Source of the DNA: JALZKA01 sp963715405
GTDB lineage: Bacteria; Actinomycetota; Thermoleophilia; Solirubrobacterales; 70-9
Reading direction: 5' to 3'
Assembly: GCA_963715405.1 (NCBI GenBank)
Contig: OY970239.1
Location: forward strand, 372,001-436,000
DNA: 64,000 nt
A program made the position numbers and the translations under genes. Positions 34,309 through 42,905 of this stretch are shown here, piece after piece. Position 1 is the stretch's first letter. Every line of letters starts with the position of its first letter. A model generated the notes under the pieces. That model did no database searches, had not been told where the DNA came from, and saw nothing but the letters and a program-made list of their open reading frames with translations.

Positions 34309-34722
34309 TCAGCCTGCGCCGCCTTCCCGCTTGAGCTTCCGCCAGCCGCCGGCGCGGTTGTTGGCGATGATCTGGCGGAACATCTCGCGCAGGGCTTTCG
34401 CGTTGATCTCCTCGCCCTCGTGGATCGAGATCTGCCGGGCGGTCCGGTTGTCGTGACCCCCGGTGATGATGCCCTCGGGGTCGGGGACGATCGCTCCGTC
34501 GTAGAGGAAGACGCACACGTGCTTCTTCGCAGCAAGTAGCGCGCAGACGTTGCCGTCGAGGACGAAGTAGGGCTGGATGCGGCGCTTGATCGTCTCTTCC
34601 ACCTCGGGGTCGGCGCTGTGAATGATCTCGCGCACCTCGTTGCAAATCTCCTGCTGCCAGACACGAAGCGCGCCGATGTAGTCGTCTACCCGGGGATCGC
34701 GCTTTGAGGACTCGGCGCTCAT
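34309..34722 (-). CDS. DUF1801 domain protein (YdhG/CyaY-like fold)
   Basis: 137 residues. DDYIGALRVWQQEICNEVRE and IIHSADPEVEETIKRRIQPY are the opening of DUF1801 domains; NVCALLAAKKHVCVFLYDGA and KALREMFRQIIANNRAGGWR complete it. The family has the frataxin-like YdhG fold and unknown function. It is separated from DUF2269 by 39 bases and on the same strand, and divergent from the LLM gene. Confidence 0.8.
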   Translation of the reverse strand: MSAESSKRDPRVDDYIGALRVWQQEICNEVREIIHSADPEVEETIKRRIQPYFVLDGNVCALLAAKKHVCVFLYDGAIVPDPEGIITGGHDNRTARQISIHEGEEINAKALREMFRQIIANNRAGGWRKLKREGGAG

Positions 34723-34791
34723 TCGCTCAAGTGTGCATCAATCGCGAGGCGAGCCGGAGTAGTGCGGCCGGACCGGGGTAGGACGTCCTCA

Positions 34792-35757
34792 ATGAAGATT
34801 GGCTTCAAGCTCTTCGCCGAGGCCTACGATCCGAAGGAGCTCGTGCGCCAAGCGGTCCGCGCCGAGGAGGCCGGCTTCGACTTCGTCGAGATCTCGGATC
34901 ACTATCACCCGTGGCTCGAGAGCCACGGGCACTCGCCGTTCGTCTGGTCCGTTCTCGCGAGCATCGCCTCGCAGACGGAGAGCCTGGGGCTTGCCACCGG
35001 GGTCACCTGCCCGTCGATCCGCTACCACCCCGCGATCGTCGCCCAAGCCGCAGCGACAACGCAGATCCTCGCCGACGGCCGCTTCACGCTTGGCGTCGGG
35101 GCCGGGGAGCGTTTGAACGAGCATGTCGTCGGCCAGGGGTGGCCGGAGGTCGGCAAGCGCCATCGCAGGTTCCGCGAGGCGCTCGAGATCATCCGCAAGC
35201 TCTGGCAGGGGGGTTACCAGTCCTACCGCGGCGAGTTCCTTTCGATTGAGGACGCCCGCGTGTTCGACCTGCCGGACGAGCTTCCCGAGATCGTTGTTGC
35301 GGGCGGCGGTCCGCAGGCGGCAAAGATCGCGGCCGAGCTCGGCGACGGCCTGTTCGCGACCGACCCTGACGAAGACTTGATCAGCGCTTACGCCGAAGCC
35401 GGGGGAGACGGCGTCAAGTACTGCGAGGTGCCGCTCGCGTGGGCGCCGGACGCCGACGCCGCAGCCGCATCCGCGCACGAGCTCTTCCGCTTCGGGGTCC
35501 TCGACTGGAACGTCCTGCCGGAGCTTCCGAACCCGAAGAACTTCGAATCGGCGACCGAGAGGATCACGGCCGACCACATGGCTGACGCGTTCGCATGCGG
35601 ACCCGACACCGCCCGGCACCTCGAGGTCGCAAGGGACTTCGTGGACGCCGGGTTCGACCACTTGGCGCTGATCAGCGCGGGTCCCGACGTCGATGGATTC
35701 TTCGGCTTCTTCGAGAGCGAGCTCTCGGAGCCGCTGCGCGGACTTGGCGGCGGCTAG
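34792..35757 (+). CDS. F420-dependent LLM-class oxidoreductase (glucose-6-phosphate dehydrogenase-like)
   Basis: 321 residues. MKIGFKLFAEAYDPKELVRQ, then AGFDFVEISDHYHPWLESHG and HSPFVWSVLASIASQTESLG are the TIM-barrel beginning of luciferase-like monooxygenases that use F420. FTLGVGAGERLNEHVVGQGW and the later LWQGGYQSYRGEF fit the subfamily around F420-dependent glucose-6-phosphate dehydrogenase (TIGR03557). Those enzymes reduce F420 or use its reduced form. The stop TAG overlaps the stop of the opposite GNAT gene in CTAG. Confidence 0.85.
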   Translation: MKIGFKLFAEAYDPKELVRQAVRAEEAGFDFVEISDHYHPWLESHGHSPFVWSVLASIASQTESLGLATGVTCPSIRYHPAIVAQAAATTQILADGRFTLGVGAGERLNEHVVGQGWPEVGKRHRRFREALEIIRKLWQGGYQSYRGEFLSIEDARVFDLPDELPEIVVAGGGPQAAKIAAELGDGLFATDPDEDLISAYAEAGGDGVKYCEVPLAWAPDADAAAASAHELFRFGVLDWNVLPELPNPKNFESATERITADHMADAFACGPDTARHLEVARDFVDAGFDHLALISAGPDVDGFFGFFESELSEPLRGLGGG

Positions 35758-36227
35758 AGCGCCTTCTCGCCGAAGAACGTCGCAATCGGGTTGGCGTTGA
35801 AGTTGTGAATTGGCTCGTAGCCAGCGGCGAGGTACATGCGCTCAGAGCGCTCCTGGCGGGGCCCGGTGTCGAGGCGGGCTCGCTCGTAGCCGAGGCGCCG
35901 TGCCTCTTCCTCCAGCGCTTCGAGCAGTTCGCGCCCCCGGCCGGCGCCCCGGGCCTCGGGGGCCACGTACATACGCTTGATCTCGCAAATCCCCTCGCCA
36001 AGATCCTTGACGCCCCCTCCGCAGACAGCGCGGTCCTCCTCGTCGAATCCGACTAGGAAGACGCCACCGGGCGGGCCAAGCTCTTGCGGCCCTGCCTTGG
36101 GCATCTTTGGCCCGTCCAGGTCCACGTTCTCGTAGATCGTCGCGATCTCGTCTCGCATCGCGCTCGCAAGCGAGCGGGCCGGCTCCTCCTCGAGCGGCAC
36201 AGGGCGGAAGCTGAGCGGTGATGGCAT
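35754..36227 (-). CDS. GNAT family N-acetyltransferase
   Basis: 157 residues from ATG 36227. GVFLVGFDEEDRAVCGGGVK, CEIKRMYVAPEARGAGRGRE (the acetyl-CoA loop, here R-G-x-G-x-G/A with RGAGRG) and LLEALEEEARRLGYERARLD identify a GNAT enzyme; YLAAGYEPIHNFNANPIATF closes it. It would acetylate a small amine. The ATG at 36227 fits the length of the family; a longer frame to 36593 adds sequence antisense to the GFA gene. It is convergent with the LLM gene and divergent from the GFA gene with only 27 bases between starts. Confidence 0.8.
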   Translation of the reverse strand: MPSPLSFRPVPLEEEPARSLASAMRDEIATIYENVDLDGPKMPKAGPQELGPPGGVFLVGFDEEDRAVCGGGVKDLGEGICEIKRMYVAPEARGAGRGRELLEALEEEARRLGYERARLDTGPRQERSERMYLAAGYEPIHNFNANPIATFFGEKAL

Positions 36228-36254
36228 CGGCGATTCGTAGCGTAGGCTCCGCGC

Positions 36255-36674
36255 ATGGCCTCTCCGGCGCTCACCGGACACTGCGGATGCGAGGGCGTTC
36301 GATTCGAGATCGACGAGCCACTCAAGGCGGCCGGCTACTGCCATTGCACGCGATGCCAGCGGCGGACGGGCGGCGCGGCGTCGGCGACGGCGGTGCTCGC
36401 GCCGGGGTCGCTCCGCATCCTCGAAGGCGAGGACCTGCTCAAGGCGTGGGTGCCTGGCGACGGCTTCGCGAAGATCTTCTGTGGCGCCTGTGGCTCGGCC
36501 CTCTTCGGCCGGCCGCCGGACTCGGAGGAGATCACCCTCGTCAGGCTTGGCGTGATCGATGGCGATCCCGGGATCCGCCCCCAGGGCCGCCAATTCGTCG
36601 CCTACGCCGCACCGTGGGAGCCCATCCCCGATGACGGGCTCCCGCGCTTCGACGAGTCTTTCCCCGCGCCCTGA
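36255..36674 (+). CDS. GFA family (glutathione-dependent formaldehyde-activating enzyme-like) zinc protein
   Basis: 139 residues. GHCGCEGVRFEIDEP, YCHCTRCQRRTGGAASATAV and FCGACGSALFG give the zinc-binding cysteines of GFA/CENP-V domains in the usual order (CxC, CxCxxC, CxxC). Family members bind a thiol adduct of formaldehyde in the type enzyme, but most are of unknown function. It is transcribed with the TauE-like permease; their coding regions overlap by about four bases. Confidence 0.85.
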   Translation: MASPALTGHCGCEGVRFEIDEPLKAAGYCHCTRCQRRTGGAASATAVLAPGSLRILEGEDLLKAWVPGDGFAKIFCGACGSALFGRPPDSEEITLVRLGVIDGDPGIRPQGRQFVAYAAPWEPIPDDGLPRFDESFPAP

Positions 36675-37420
36675 ACTCCCCCGAGCTCATCCTGGTCGCC
36701 GCCGCGACCTTGGCCGGCGCAACCCTTCAGTCCGCTACCGGGTTTGGCTACGCGCTCGTGGCGGGACCCGCGACGTTCGCGGTTTTCGAGCCTGCCGAGG
36801 CGATCGCGGTGCTGATCGCCGTGAGCTCCGTGCTGAACGTGCTGGTGATTGCCGGCGAGCGTCGCGAGACGTCGATCCGCCGGCAGGAACTTCTGCCCGT
36901 GCTGGCTTGGGCCGCTCCAGGGGTTGCGTGTGGCGTTCTGATCCTGCTCGCGCTCTCAAAGCCCACGCTTCAGGTAATTGTCGGCATCTGCGTCATCGTG
37001 GCGGTGGCGATTCAGGCTCAGCGGGGGCACGCGGCGCGAAGGGAGACGTCCCAAGCGGTCAGGGCTGTCGCCGGGCTGACGGCGGGAACGCTCACGACGA
37101 CTACCGCCACCTCCGGGCCGCCCCTGGTCCTGATGCTGGAGCGCGCCGGAGCGACCCCGGCTGAGTTCCGCGACACGATGGCGGCGCTGCTCTTGGGACT
37201 GAACATCATGGGTGCGATCGCTCTCGCCGCAGCGGGCGGCCGAGCCGAGCTTCCGGGGGCATGGATCCTCATCCTGCTCGTCTCGGTCGTGGTTCTCGGA
37301 GGCTTTTTGGGCCGCCTGATCTTCGATCGCCTCGACCACGGAGCTTTCCGGACCGCCGGCCTGACCCTCATCGTCGCCTCGGGGCTTGGCAGCATCGCGG
37401 CCGGCATATGGGCCGGGTAG
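36671..37420 (+). CDS. TauE/SafE-type sulfite/anion exporter
   Basis: About 249 residues with eight hydrophobic segments: AGATLQSATGFGYALVAGP (the first TauE half motif), IAVLIAVSSVLNVLVIAGE, then VRAVAGLTAGTLTTTTATSG (second half motif) and LLVSVVVLGGFLGRLIFDRL. The pair of repeated motifs is characteristic of TauE/SafE transporters of sulfite or organosulfur anions. The start is unclear: homology begins near LNSPELILVAAATLAGATLQ, for which the only start-like codon is CTG at 36671 overlapping the preceding stop (CTGA); the TTG at 36710 would cut the first helix. Confidence 0.75.
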   Translation: MNSPELILVAAATLAGATLQSATGFGYALVAGPATFAVFEPAEAIAVLIAVSSVLNVLVIAGERRETSIRRQELLPVLAWAAPGVACGVLILLALSKPTLQVIVGICVIVAVAIQAQRGHAARRETSQAVRAVAGLTAGTLTTTTATSGPPLVLMLERAGATPAEFRDTMAALLLGLNIMGAIALAAAGGRAELPGAWILILLVSVVVLGGFLGRLIFDRLDHGAFRTAGLTLIVASGLGSIAAGIWAG

Positions 37421-37463
37421 GGGGCCGAGCGCCGGCGTGCGCGAATCTCACGCATTGGGCCTG

Positions 37464-37491
37464 TTAGGGTCGCCTTATTAGGTACCCCTAA
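37464..37491. promoter_or_regulatory. Two adjacent 14-bp TTAGG-N4-CCTAA-like sites before efeO
   Basis: TTAGGGTCGCCTTA (37464-37477) is followed directly by TTAGGTACCCCTAA (37478-37491), 27 bases before the GTG. TTAGG-N4-CCTAA equals the inner part of the DtxR/IdeR iron box. Placement before an iron-uptake gene, and the repeat of this arrangement before the next gene, make iron-dependent repression likely. No regulator gene lies in the window. Confidence 0.6.
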
Positions 37492-37518
37492 CTATCGTGA
37501 CCTTGGAGGGTTTCCCGC

Positions 37519-38625
37519 GTGAACCACAGGATCAACCGCAAACTTTCGGCTGGAATGGCTGGACTGGCCTTGGCACTCGGCTCAGGCCTCGTAGCCGGCT
37601 GCGGCGACGACGAGGACGGCGAGGAACCGGCGGCTGAATCGGCGCCGAGCGGTGAGCTCGCTGCCATCGAGACCTACCTGACCGAACACTCCACCGAGCT
37701 CGTCGAGCAGGTCACGATCCTTCAGGAGAAGGGCCAGGAGTACTACGACCTCGTCGAGTCCTACGACTTCGACTACGAGGCGATGATGAAGGAGGCCGGC
37801 GACGAGGTCGAGGCGATCATCCTGGAGTCCCAGGAAGCCTTCGAAGCCGCGAACCCCGCCTATGAAGAGATGGAGGGCATCGTGGCCGGCGTGCCGCGTC
37901 TCGCGCAGTACGACGTCGACATCGACGCCGGCAGCGATGCGAGTGATCCCGAGAGCGCGGTGTCGTTCTCGCTCGAGACGCCCGATGGCGAGACCCTCGA
38001 GCAGCCGGGGAACCTCTTCTTCATCACCGAGACCTCGCTCTATGGCACGAACCCCGACTTCGCTGCGGACGTCCCGCAAGACCTCGACGGAGACGGCAAG
38101 GAGACGACGGGTGAGGGTGTCCCGGATGCGAACATCTACCTCGCGGCCGTGGACGAGTTCCTTAGCCAGGCCGAGTCGCTTGATGCGGACGCGAACGAGT
38201 TCGAGGCGACCGAGTCCGACGCGTTCACCGCGATCACGGTCATGACCCCGACAATGGCGGAGTACTTCGAGGCCTGGAAGAACTCGGAGTTCATCGCCGG
38301 CGAGGACGCCACGGAGCTCGGATTCGTCGCGGCGTCGCGCCTTTCCGACATCGCTGACATCCTCGAGGGCATCGTTTTCGTCTACGACGAGGTCGAGCCT
38401 GTCGTCGCGGAGGAGTCGCCGGAGCAGGCCGAGCAAACGGCTACGGAGCTCCAGGACCTTCTCGCCTTTGTCGAGGATCTTCGCGACCGAGAGGAGCAGG
38501 GCGAGAAGTTCTCCGCGGAGGACGCCGACACGCTCGGATCGCAGGCGCAGCGCCAAGCCGAGGCAATCGCCGGCCAGGTCACGCAGGCAGCCGAGCAGCT
38601 AGGGATTGAGATCCAAGACGCTTAG
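37519..38625 (+). CDS. efeO: EfeO-like imelysin/M75-domain iron-binding lipoprotein
   Basis: 368 residues from a GTG. KLSAGMAGLALALGSGLVAG then C is a lipoprotein signal. The long helical, acidic mature part (EYYDLVESYDFDYEAMMKEA, EGIVAGVPRLAQYDVDIDAG, ANIYLAAVDEFLSQAESLDA) is of the EfeO/imelysin kind, thought to bind ferric or ferrous iron outside the membrane and pass it to the EfeU permease. The gene for that permease starts 58 bases downstream. The paired TTAGG sites at 37464 suggest iron control. No EfeB peroxidase is seen nearby. Confidence 0.7.
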   Translation: MNHRINRKLSAGMAGLALALGSGLVAGCGDDEDGEEPAAESAPSGELAAIETYLTEHSTELVEQVTILQEKGQEYYDLVESYDFDYEAMMKEAGDEVEAIILESQEAFEAANPAYEEMEGIVAGVPRLAQYDVDIDAGSDASDPESAVSFSLETPDGETLEQPGNLFFITETSLYGTNPDFAADVPQDLDGDGKETTGEGVPDANIYLAAVDEFLSQAESLDADANEFEATESDAFTAITVMTPTMAEYFEAWKNSEFIAGEDATELGFVAASRLSDIADILEGIVFVYDEVEPVVAEESPEQAEQTATELQDLLAFVEDLRDREEQGEKFSAEDADTLGSQAQRQAEAIAGQVTQAAEQLGIEIQDA

Positions 38626-38653
38626 GTCTGCCGAAGAGCGTGGTCGTTTAGGC

Positions 38654-38681
38654 TTAGGGCTCCCTAATTCGGGGGCCCTAA
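38654..38681. promoter_or_regulatory. Two adjacent 14-bp TTAGG-N4-CCTAA-like sites before efeU
   Basis: TTAGGGCTCCCTAA (38654-38667) is a perfect palindromic arm pair and is followed directly by TTCGGGGGCCCTAA (38668-38681). This end-to-end pair repeats the layout before efeO and lies two bases before the ATG of efeU. A bound repressor could therefore block translation start or an internal promoter. Confidence 0.6.
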
Positions 38682-38683
38682 CC

Positions 38684-41179
38684 ATGCGATCCGTGCGCAC
38701 AGCTCAGACCCTCGCACTCGCTGTCCTCGCGGCACTTGCGCTCGCTCCCGCGGCGCATGCCGAGGGGCCGTATGCGGATGCCGATGCGATTGCGGCGGAT
38801 CTCTTCGACGCCCGCTCGGACCTGATCCTTGACGGCGGGGCGCTCGCGGCGCGGGACGTCGCGGATGCCCGTAGCGCTCTGCGCGGCTCGCTCGCAGCGG
38901 GCCTCAGGAAGTCTTCGCCCGCAAACCTCAAGGCGCTTCAGGGCGCCCTCGACGATGCGGCGCGCGCCGTTGCCGCCAGGGATGAGGTCGCGCTTGCCGC
39001 CGCCAGGGGCGAGGCGCTGGGTGCGCTCCGCCGTGGCGCCTACGACGTGGCGATCGAAGCGACCTCTAGCGGCCAGGTCGAACGCGCACGGGCGTGGCTC
39101 CTCATCCGCGACTTTCGCCAGATCACGCGCTTCACCCGGCCCGGCGTGGACGCGACGGCCGCGCTTGACGCGCTCGAGACGGGCGAGATCGAGCCCGATG
39201 AGGCCGTGCTCAGCGTGCGCAAGGACCTCTACGACGCCTATCAGACGCGGCTCACCACCTTCCTCGATGAGGCCGAGCAGGCATCCCAGCGCGGGTACGA
39301 CGCGACCCTGGCCGAGAGCGCCGCGCTCGCCACCGGCTACTGGCAGATCATCTCGCCCGAGTTCGAGTCGCAGCGCTCCATGGCTGCGCGCGAGGCTGTA
39401 GACGAAACCTTCGCCGGGCTCGCAGCCGCCGCGCTGCAAGGCGACGACCGCCGCTTCCGAGCGGCAGGCCAGGATGCGCTCGAGGCACTCGATGGCTTCA
39501 CGGCTTCTCCGTTTACCCCCGAGGAGGAGGCCCGCCGAGCTCAGCAGTTCATCCGTTTTCTCGACCTTGTCCCCATCGAGTACGAACGCGGCACAAACGA
39601 CGGTGAGGTCACGCTTGCGTTCGAGATCCAGGAGGCGCTCGCTTTCTCGGAGGCCGCGCAAGAGGCCTTCACCGACCTCGAGCCGGCGCTCGCTGAGATC
39701 GACGCCGAGGCCGCTGCGGAGATCGAGGCGGCCCTGGTGGAGCTCGAGGCGATCTCGAAGGCCGCAAACGAGGGCGGTGAGGTCGCCTCGCAGGACGAGA
39801 TCGAGTCCTTCCACGAAACCGCTTCAGCGGGCTTCGAGGAGATGGCGCCCGAGGAATGGCTCGAGTCGAGCTCCGAGGCGGACTTCGATCTCGTGGACAT
39901 CAGCCTCGACCAGATGGAGGCCGCGGTCTCTGCCGGCGAGCGCGAACAGGCAGAGCAGGCCCGGCTTTCCGCGTACGCCTTCTTCGAGTTCGGCCCCGAG
40001 CGTCTCCTGCGCGCGCTCGACCCGGCGCTGACCCAGGAGATCGAGGGCTACGTGTGGTTCGGCGCGAACGGGACCGCCGGGCTGGCCGAGCTGATCGCCG
40101 ACGACGACACGACCGCCCGCGACGTGCGGGACACGCGTCTAGTCCTCGACGAGGCCCTCGAGCAAGCGCGCGGAACCACCGGCGAGGGCGCGAGCGACAT
40201 CACGGTTGTGACCAATGCCGCGCTTATCGTCTTCCGCGAAGGTCTTGAAGCGATTCTGATCATTGCCGCGATCACGGCCAGCATGGTGGGCGCGAACAGG
40301 CGTCTTCGGAGACCGGTCATCCGCGGCGCGCTCATCGGCCTTCCCGCCTCAGCCGCCCTCTTCCTGGCCGCCGTGCTCCTTCTGGATCAGCTTGCTCAGT
40401 ACGGGGAGAAGCTCGAGGCGATCGTCGGAATCGTCGCGGTCCTGGTCCTGATACTCGTCTTGAACTGGTTCTTCCACAAGGTGTATTGGACGGAGTGGAT
40501 CGCCTCGCACCGGAAGCGCTCGAAGCTCCTCACAGGCGCCGCGGTCGGCGGCGTCGCCGCCGGCGCCACGGTGGCAGGCCTCTACTTCTTGGGCTTTACA
40601 AGCGTCTTTCGCGAGGGCTTTGAGACGGTTCTCTTCCTCCAGGCGCTCCAGCTCGAGTCGGGCACCCCGATTGTCCTCGCAGGAGTGAGCCTGGGCCTGC
40701 TCGGAGTGTTTGCCGTCGGCGCGCTCACGTTCCGGCTCGAGCAGAAGCTTCCCTACAAGCGGATGCTGATCGTGACCGGCGTCCTCATGTCGCTCGTCCT
40801 CGTGGTCATGGTCGGAAACACCCTGCGCACGCTTCAGGGGGTGGGCTGGCTCTCGATTACGCCGATCGATGCCGAGTTCCCGCTCTGGATGGGCACCTGG
40901 CTCGGGATCTTTCCGACGTGGGAGACGCTCGGCGGGCAAATCGCCGCATTTGCCTTCGTCATCGGGAGCTACTACGCAGCCGAATGGGTCCGCAAGCGCC
41001 ATGTGCGCAGAGCCTTGGCGAACGCGCGCTCTAATCTCGATGGCCTCCCCTCCCATGAAGAGCTCACCCCAACACCTATTCGACTCGGTCGTCGGAACGG
41101 TCACGCTCCGAGCGAGCGACACGGGGCTTCAACGCGACTTCTACGAACGGGCGATCGGGCTCGAGACGACCGCGACTGA
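38684..41179 (+). CDS. efeU: EfeU/FTR1-family iron permease with long N-terminal extracytoplasmic domain
   Basis: 831 residues from ATG 38684. A signal peptide (TAQTLALAVLAALALAPAAH) is followed by about 480 residues of acidic helical sequence, then an FTR1 permease. IVFREGLEAILIIAAITASM (near residue 515) and GFTSVFREGFETVLFLQAL (near 640) are the two R-E-G-x-E iron motifs. The helices between and after them complete the usual seven. It imports iron delivered by EfeO, so the pair forms a split Efe system. The end (LDGLPSHEELTPTPIRLG onward) runs about 125 bases into the next gene in another frame and looks like a read-through tail. Confidence 0.8.
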   Translation: MRSVRTAQTLALAVLAALALAPAAHAEGPYADADAIAADLFDARSDLILDGGALAARDVADARSALRGSLAAGLRKSSPANLKALQGALDDAARAVAARDEVALAAARGEALGALRRGAYDVAIEATSSGQVERARAWLLIRDFRQITRFTRPGVDATAALDALETGEIEPDEAVLSVRKDLYDAYQTRLTTFLDEAEQASQRGYDATLAESAALATGYWQIISPEFESQRSMAAREAVDETFAGLAAAALQGDDRRFRAAGQDALEALDGFTASPFTPEEEARRAQQFIRFLDLVPIEYERGTNDGEVTLAFEIQEALAFSEAAQEAFTDLEPALAEIDAEAAAEIEAALVELEAISKAANEGGEVASQDEIESFHETASAGFEEMAPEEWLESSSEADFDLVDISLDQMEAAVSAGEREQAEQARLSAYAFFEFGPERLLRALDPALTQEIEGYVWFGANGTAGLAELIADDDTTARDVRDTRLVLDEALEQARGTTGEGASDITVVTNAALIVFREGLEAILIIAAITASMVGANRRLRRPVIRGALIGLPASAALFLAAVLLLDQLAQYGEKLEAIVGIVAVLVLILVLNWFFHKVYWTEWIASHRKRSKLLTGAAVGGVAAGATVAGLYFLGFTSVFREGFETVLFLQALQLESGTPIVLAGVSLGLLGVFAVGALTFRLEQKLPYKRMLIVTGVLMSLVLVVMVGNTLRTLQGVGWLSITPIDAEFPLWMGTWLGIFPTWETLGGQIAAFAFVIGSYYAAEWVRKRHVRRALANARSNLDGLPSHEELTPTPIRLGRRNGHAPSERHGASTRLLRTGDRARDDRD

Positions 41180-41900
41180 CGGCTCGGTAACGGAACTTCG
41201 AGGCGCGCCCGAGCACCCGCTGATCCGGCTCGAAGCCGGGGCATCGGGGGGTCCGCCGCGCGGACCTCACACGGGGCTCTTCCATACGGCGTTTCGCTAC
41301 CCGGATCGCGAGTCGCTCGGCGCGGCGGTCAGGGCGACCACCGCGGTAGCCCGCGAGTTCCAGGGCGCCTCAGACCACGGCGTCTCCGAGGCGGTCTACT
41401 TCGCGGACCCGGAGGGAAACGGGATCGAGCTCTATCGCGACCGGCCGTACGAGGAGTGGCCTCAGGCCTCAGACGGGCGGGTCGGGATGTTCTCGCAGCA
41501 GCTGGACCTGGCGGGGCTTCTAGAGGAGGCAGGCACGCAGAAGCCTCCCGACATCGGACACATCCACCTGATGACCGCCGACGCCGAGCGCACGCTCACC
41601 TTCTGGCGCGACGTGGTCGGTCTCGCCGAGCGACAGCGCTTCGGCACCCAGGCGGTGTTCCTCGCCGAGGGGCTCTACCACCACCACATGGGTGCTAACA
41701 CGTGGCACTCCGCCGGCGCCGGCCCCGCACCCGACTCCAGCACAGGCCTCGAGTCGTTCGAGCTCCGGCTCCGAGAGCAAGCTGCGGTCGATGCGGCGGC
41801 GGAGGGGCTCGAGCGAAACGGGATCGCGCTCTCGCGGGATGGCGAGCGCGTCGAATTTCGCGACCCGGACTCAACCCGGGTGATCCTCTCAGTGCGCTGA
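41055..41900 (+). CDS. Two-domain VOC family protein (catechol 2,3-dioxygenase-like)
   Basis: 281 residues from ATG 41055 (ATG 41040 also possible). VGTVTLRASDTGLQRDFYER starts the first glyoxalase fold and SEAVYFADPEGNGIELYRDR ends it. IGHIHLMTADAERTLTFWRD and EGLYHHHMGANTWHSAGAGP, then VEFRDPDSTRVILSV, form the second. The His in GHIHL and HHH and the Glu in EGNGIE are where metal ligands sit in extradiol dioxygenases. Substrate unknown. It overlaps the efeU 3' end by about 125 bases and the oligopeptide ATPase gene by 12 bases at the other end. Confidence 0.75.
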   Translation: MKSSPQHLFDSVVGTVTLRASDTGLQRDFYERAIGLETTATDGSVTELRGAPEHPLIRLEAGASGGPPRGPHTGLFHTAFRYPDRESLGAAVRATTAVAREFQGASDHGVSEAVYFADPEGNGIELYRDRPYEEWPQASDGRVGMFSQQLDLAGLLEEAGTQKPPDIGHIHLMTADAERTLTFWRDVVGLAERQRFGTQAVFLAEGLYHHHMGANTWHSAGAGPAPDSSTGLESFELRLREQAAVDAAAEGLERNGIALSRDGERVEFRDPDSTRVILSVR

Positions 41901-42905
41901 GCTCTCGCTCTCGCCGACGTTCAACGGGTGGTGGCAAGCCGCCCACTGCGACGGGCGGTGCTCGACGAACTCCGGCTCGATTTCGGTGCAGATCTCGGTG
42001 GCATACGGGCAACGTGTGTGAAAGCGGCAAGCCGGCGGCGGGTCCGCGGGCGAGGGGACGTCCCCCTCGAGGATCCGCTTCGTGCGCTCCGCGTTGAGGC
42101 GAGGGTCCGGGATCGGTACCGCCGCGAGGAGCGCCTCGGTGTATGGATGGACCGGATTGGCATAGACCCGATCGGTCGGCCCCGATTCGACGATCTTTCC
42201 GAGGTACATGACCGCGACGGTGTCTGCGACATGGCGAACGACACCGAGATCGTGGGCGACGAAGAGGTAGGTGAGGTCGAACTCGTCCTGGAGATCCTCG
42301 AGCAGGTTGATGATCTGCGCCTGGATCGATACGTCCAAGGCCGAGACAGGCTCGTCGGCGATGATCAGCTTGGGCTTGAGCGCGAGCGCCCGCGCCACGC
42401 CCACGCGCTGACGCTGGCCGCCCGAGAACTCATGGGGATAGCGGTTGTAGTGCTCGGACGAAAGGCCGACGCGCTCGAGGAGCCGCTCGACCTCGGACCG
42501 GCGCTCCTCGGGGGTACCGATCTTGTGAATGGCCATCATCTCGCCGATCATGTGGCCAACGCGCTTGCGCGGATTGAGCGATGCATACGGGTCCTGGAAG
42601 ATCATCTGCATCTCGCGCCTCAAGGGCCGCATCCGGCGCTTGCTTAGCCCGGCGATCTCCTGGCCGTCGAACCTCACGGAGCCCGAGGTGGGCTCGATCA
42701 GTTGCAGGATGGTGCGCGAGAGGGTCGACTTGCCGCAGCCTGACTCACCAACGAGGCCCAGCGTCTTTCCCTTCGGGATCTCGAACGAGACGCCGTCGAC
42801 CGCCCGCACGGCTCCAACGGTGCGCCCGAACAGGATCCCTGACTTGATCGGGAAGTACTTGACCAGGTCGTTGACCTCGAGGAGGGGCACCCCGTTCTCG
42901 CTCAT
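41889..42905 (-). CDS. Oligopeptide/dipeptide ABC importer, ATP-binding protein (OppF/DppF)
   Basis: 338 residues. LGLVGESGCGKSTLSRTIL is Walker A, SGGQRQRVGVARALALKPKL holds the signature, IADEPVSALDV is Walker B and FVAHDLGVVRHVADTVAVMY includes the H-loop. The C-terminal PADPPPACRFHTRCPYATEI with three cysteines is the oligo-HPY region typical of OppF/DppF and OppD/DppD. It is the last gene of the five-gene operon; its ATG overlaps the stop of the upstream ATPase gene. Confidence 0.9.
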   Translation of the reverse strand: MSENGVPLLEVNDLVKYFPIKSGILFGRTVGAVRAVDGVSFEIPKGKTLGLVGESGCGKSTLSRTILQLIEPTSGSVRFDGQEIAGLSKRRMRPLRREMQMIFQDPYASLNPRKRVGHMIGEMMAIHKIGTPEERRSEVERLLERVGLSSEHYNRYPHEFSGGQRQRVGVARALALKPKLIIADEPVSALDVSIQAQIINLLEDLQDEFDLTYLFVAHDLGVVRHVADTVAVMYLGKIVESGPTDRVYANPVHPYTEALLAAVPIPDPRLNAERTKRILEGDVPSPADPPPACRFHTRCPYATEICTEIEPEFVEHRPSQWAACHHPLNVGESESSAH

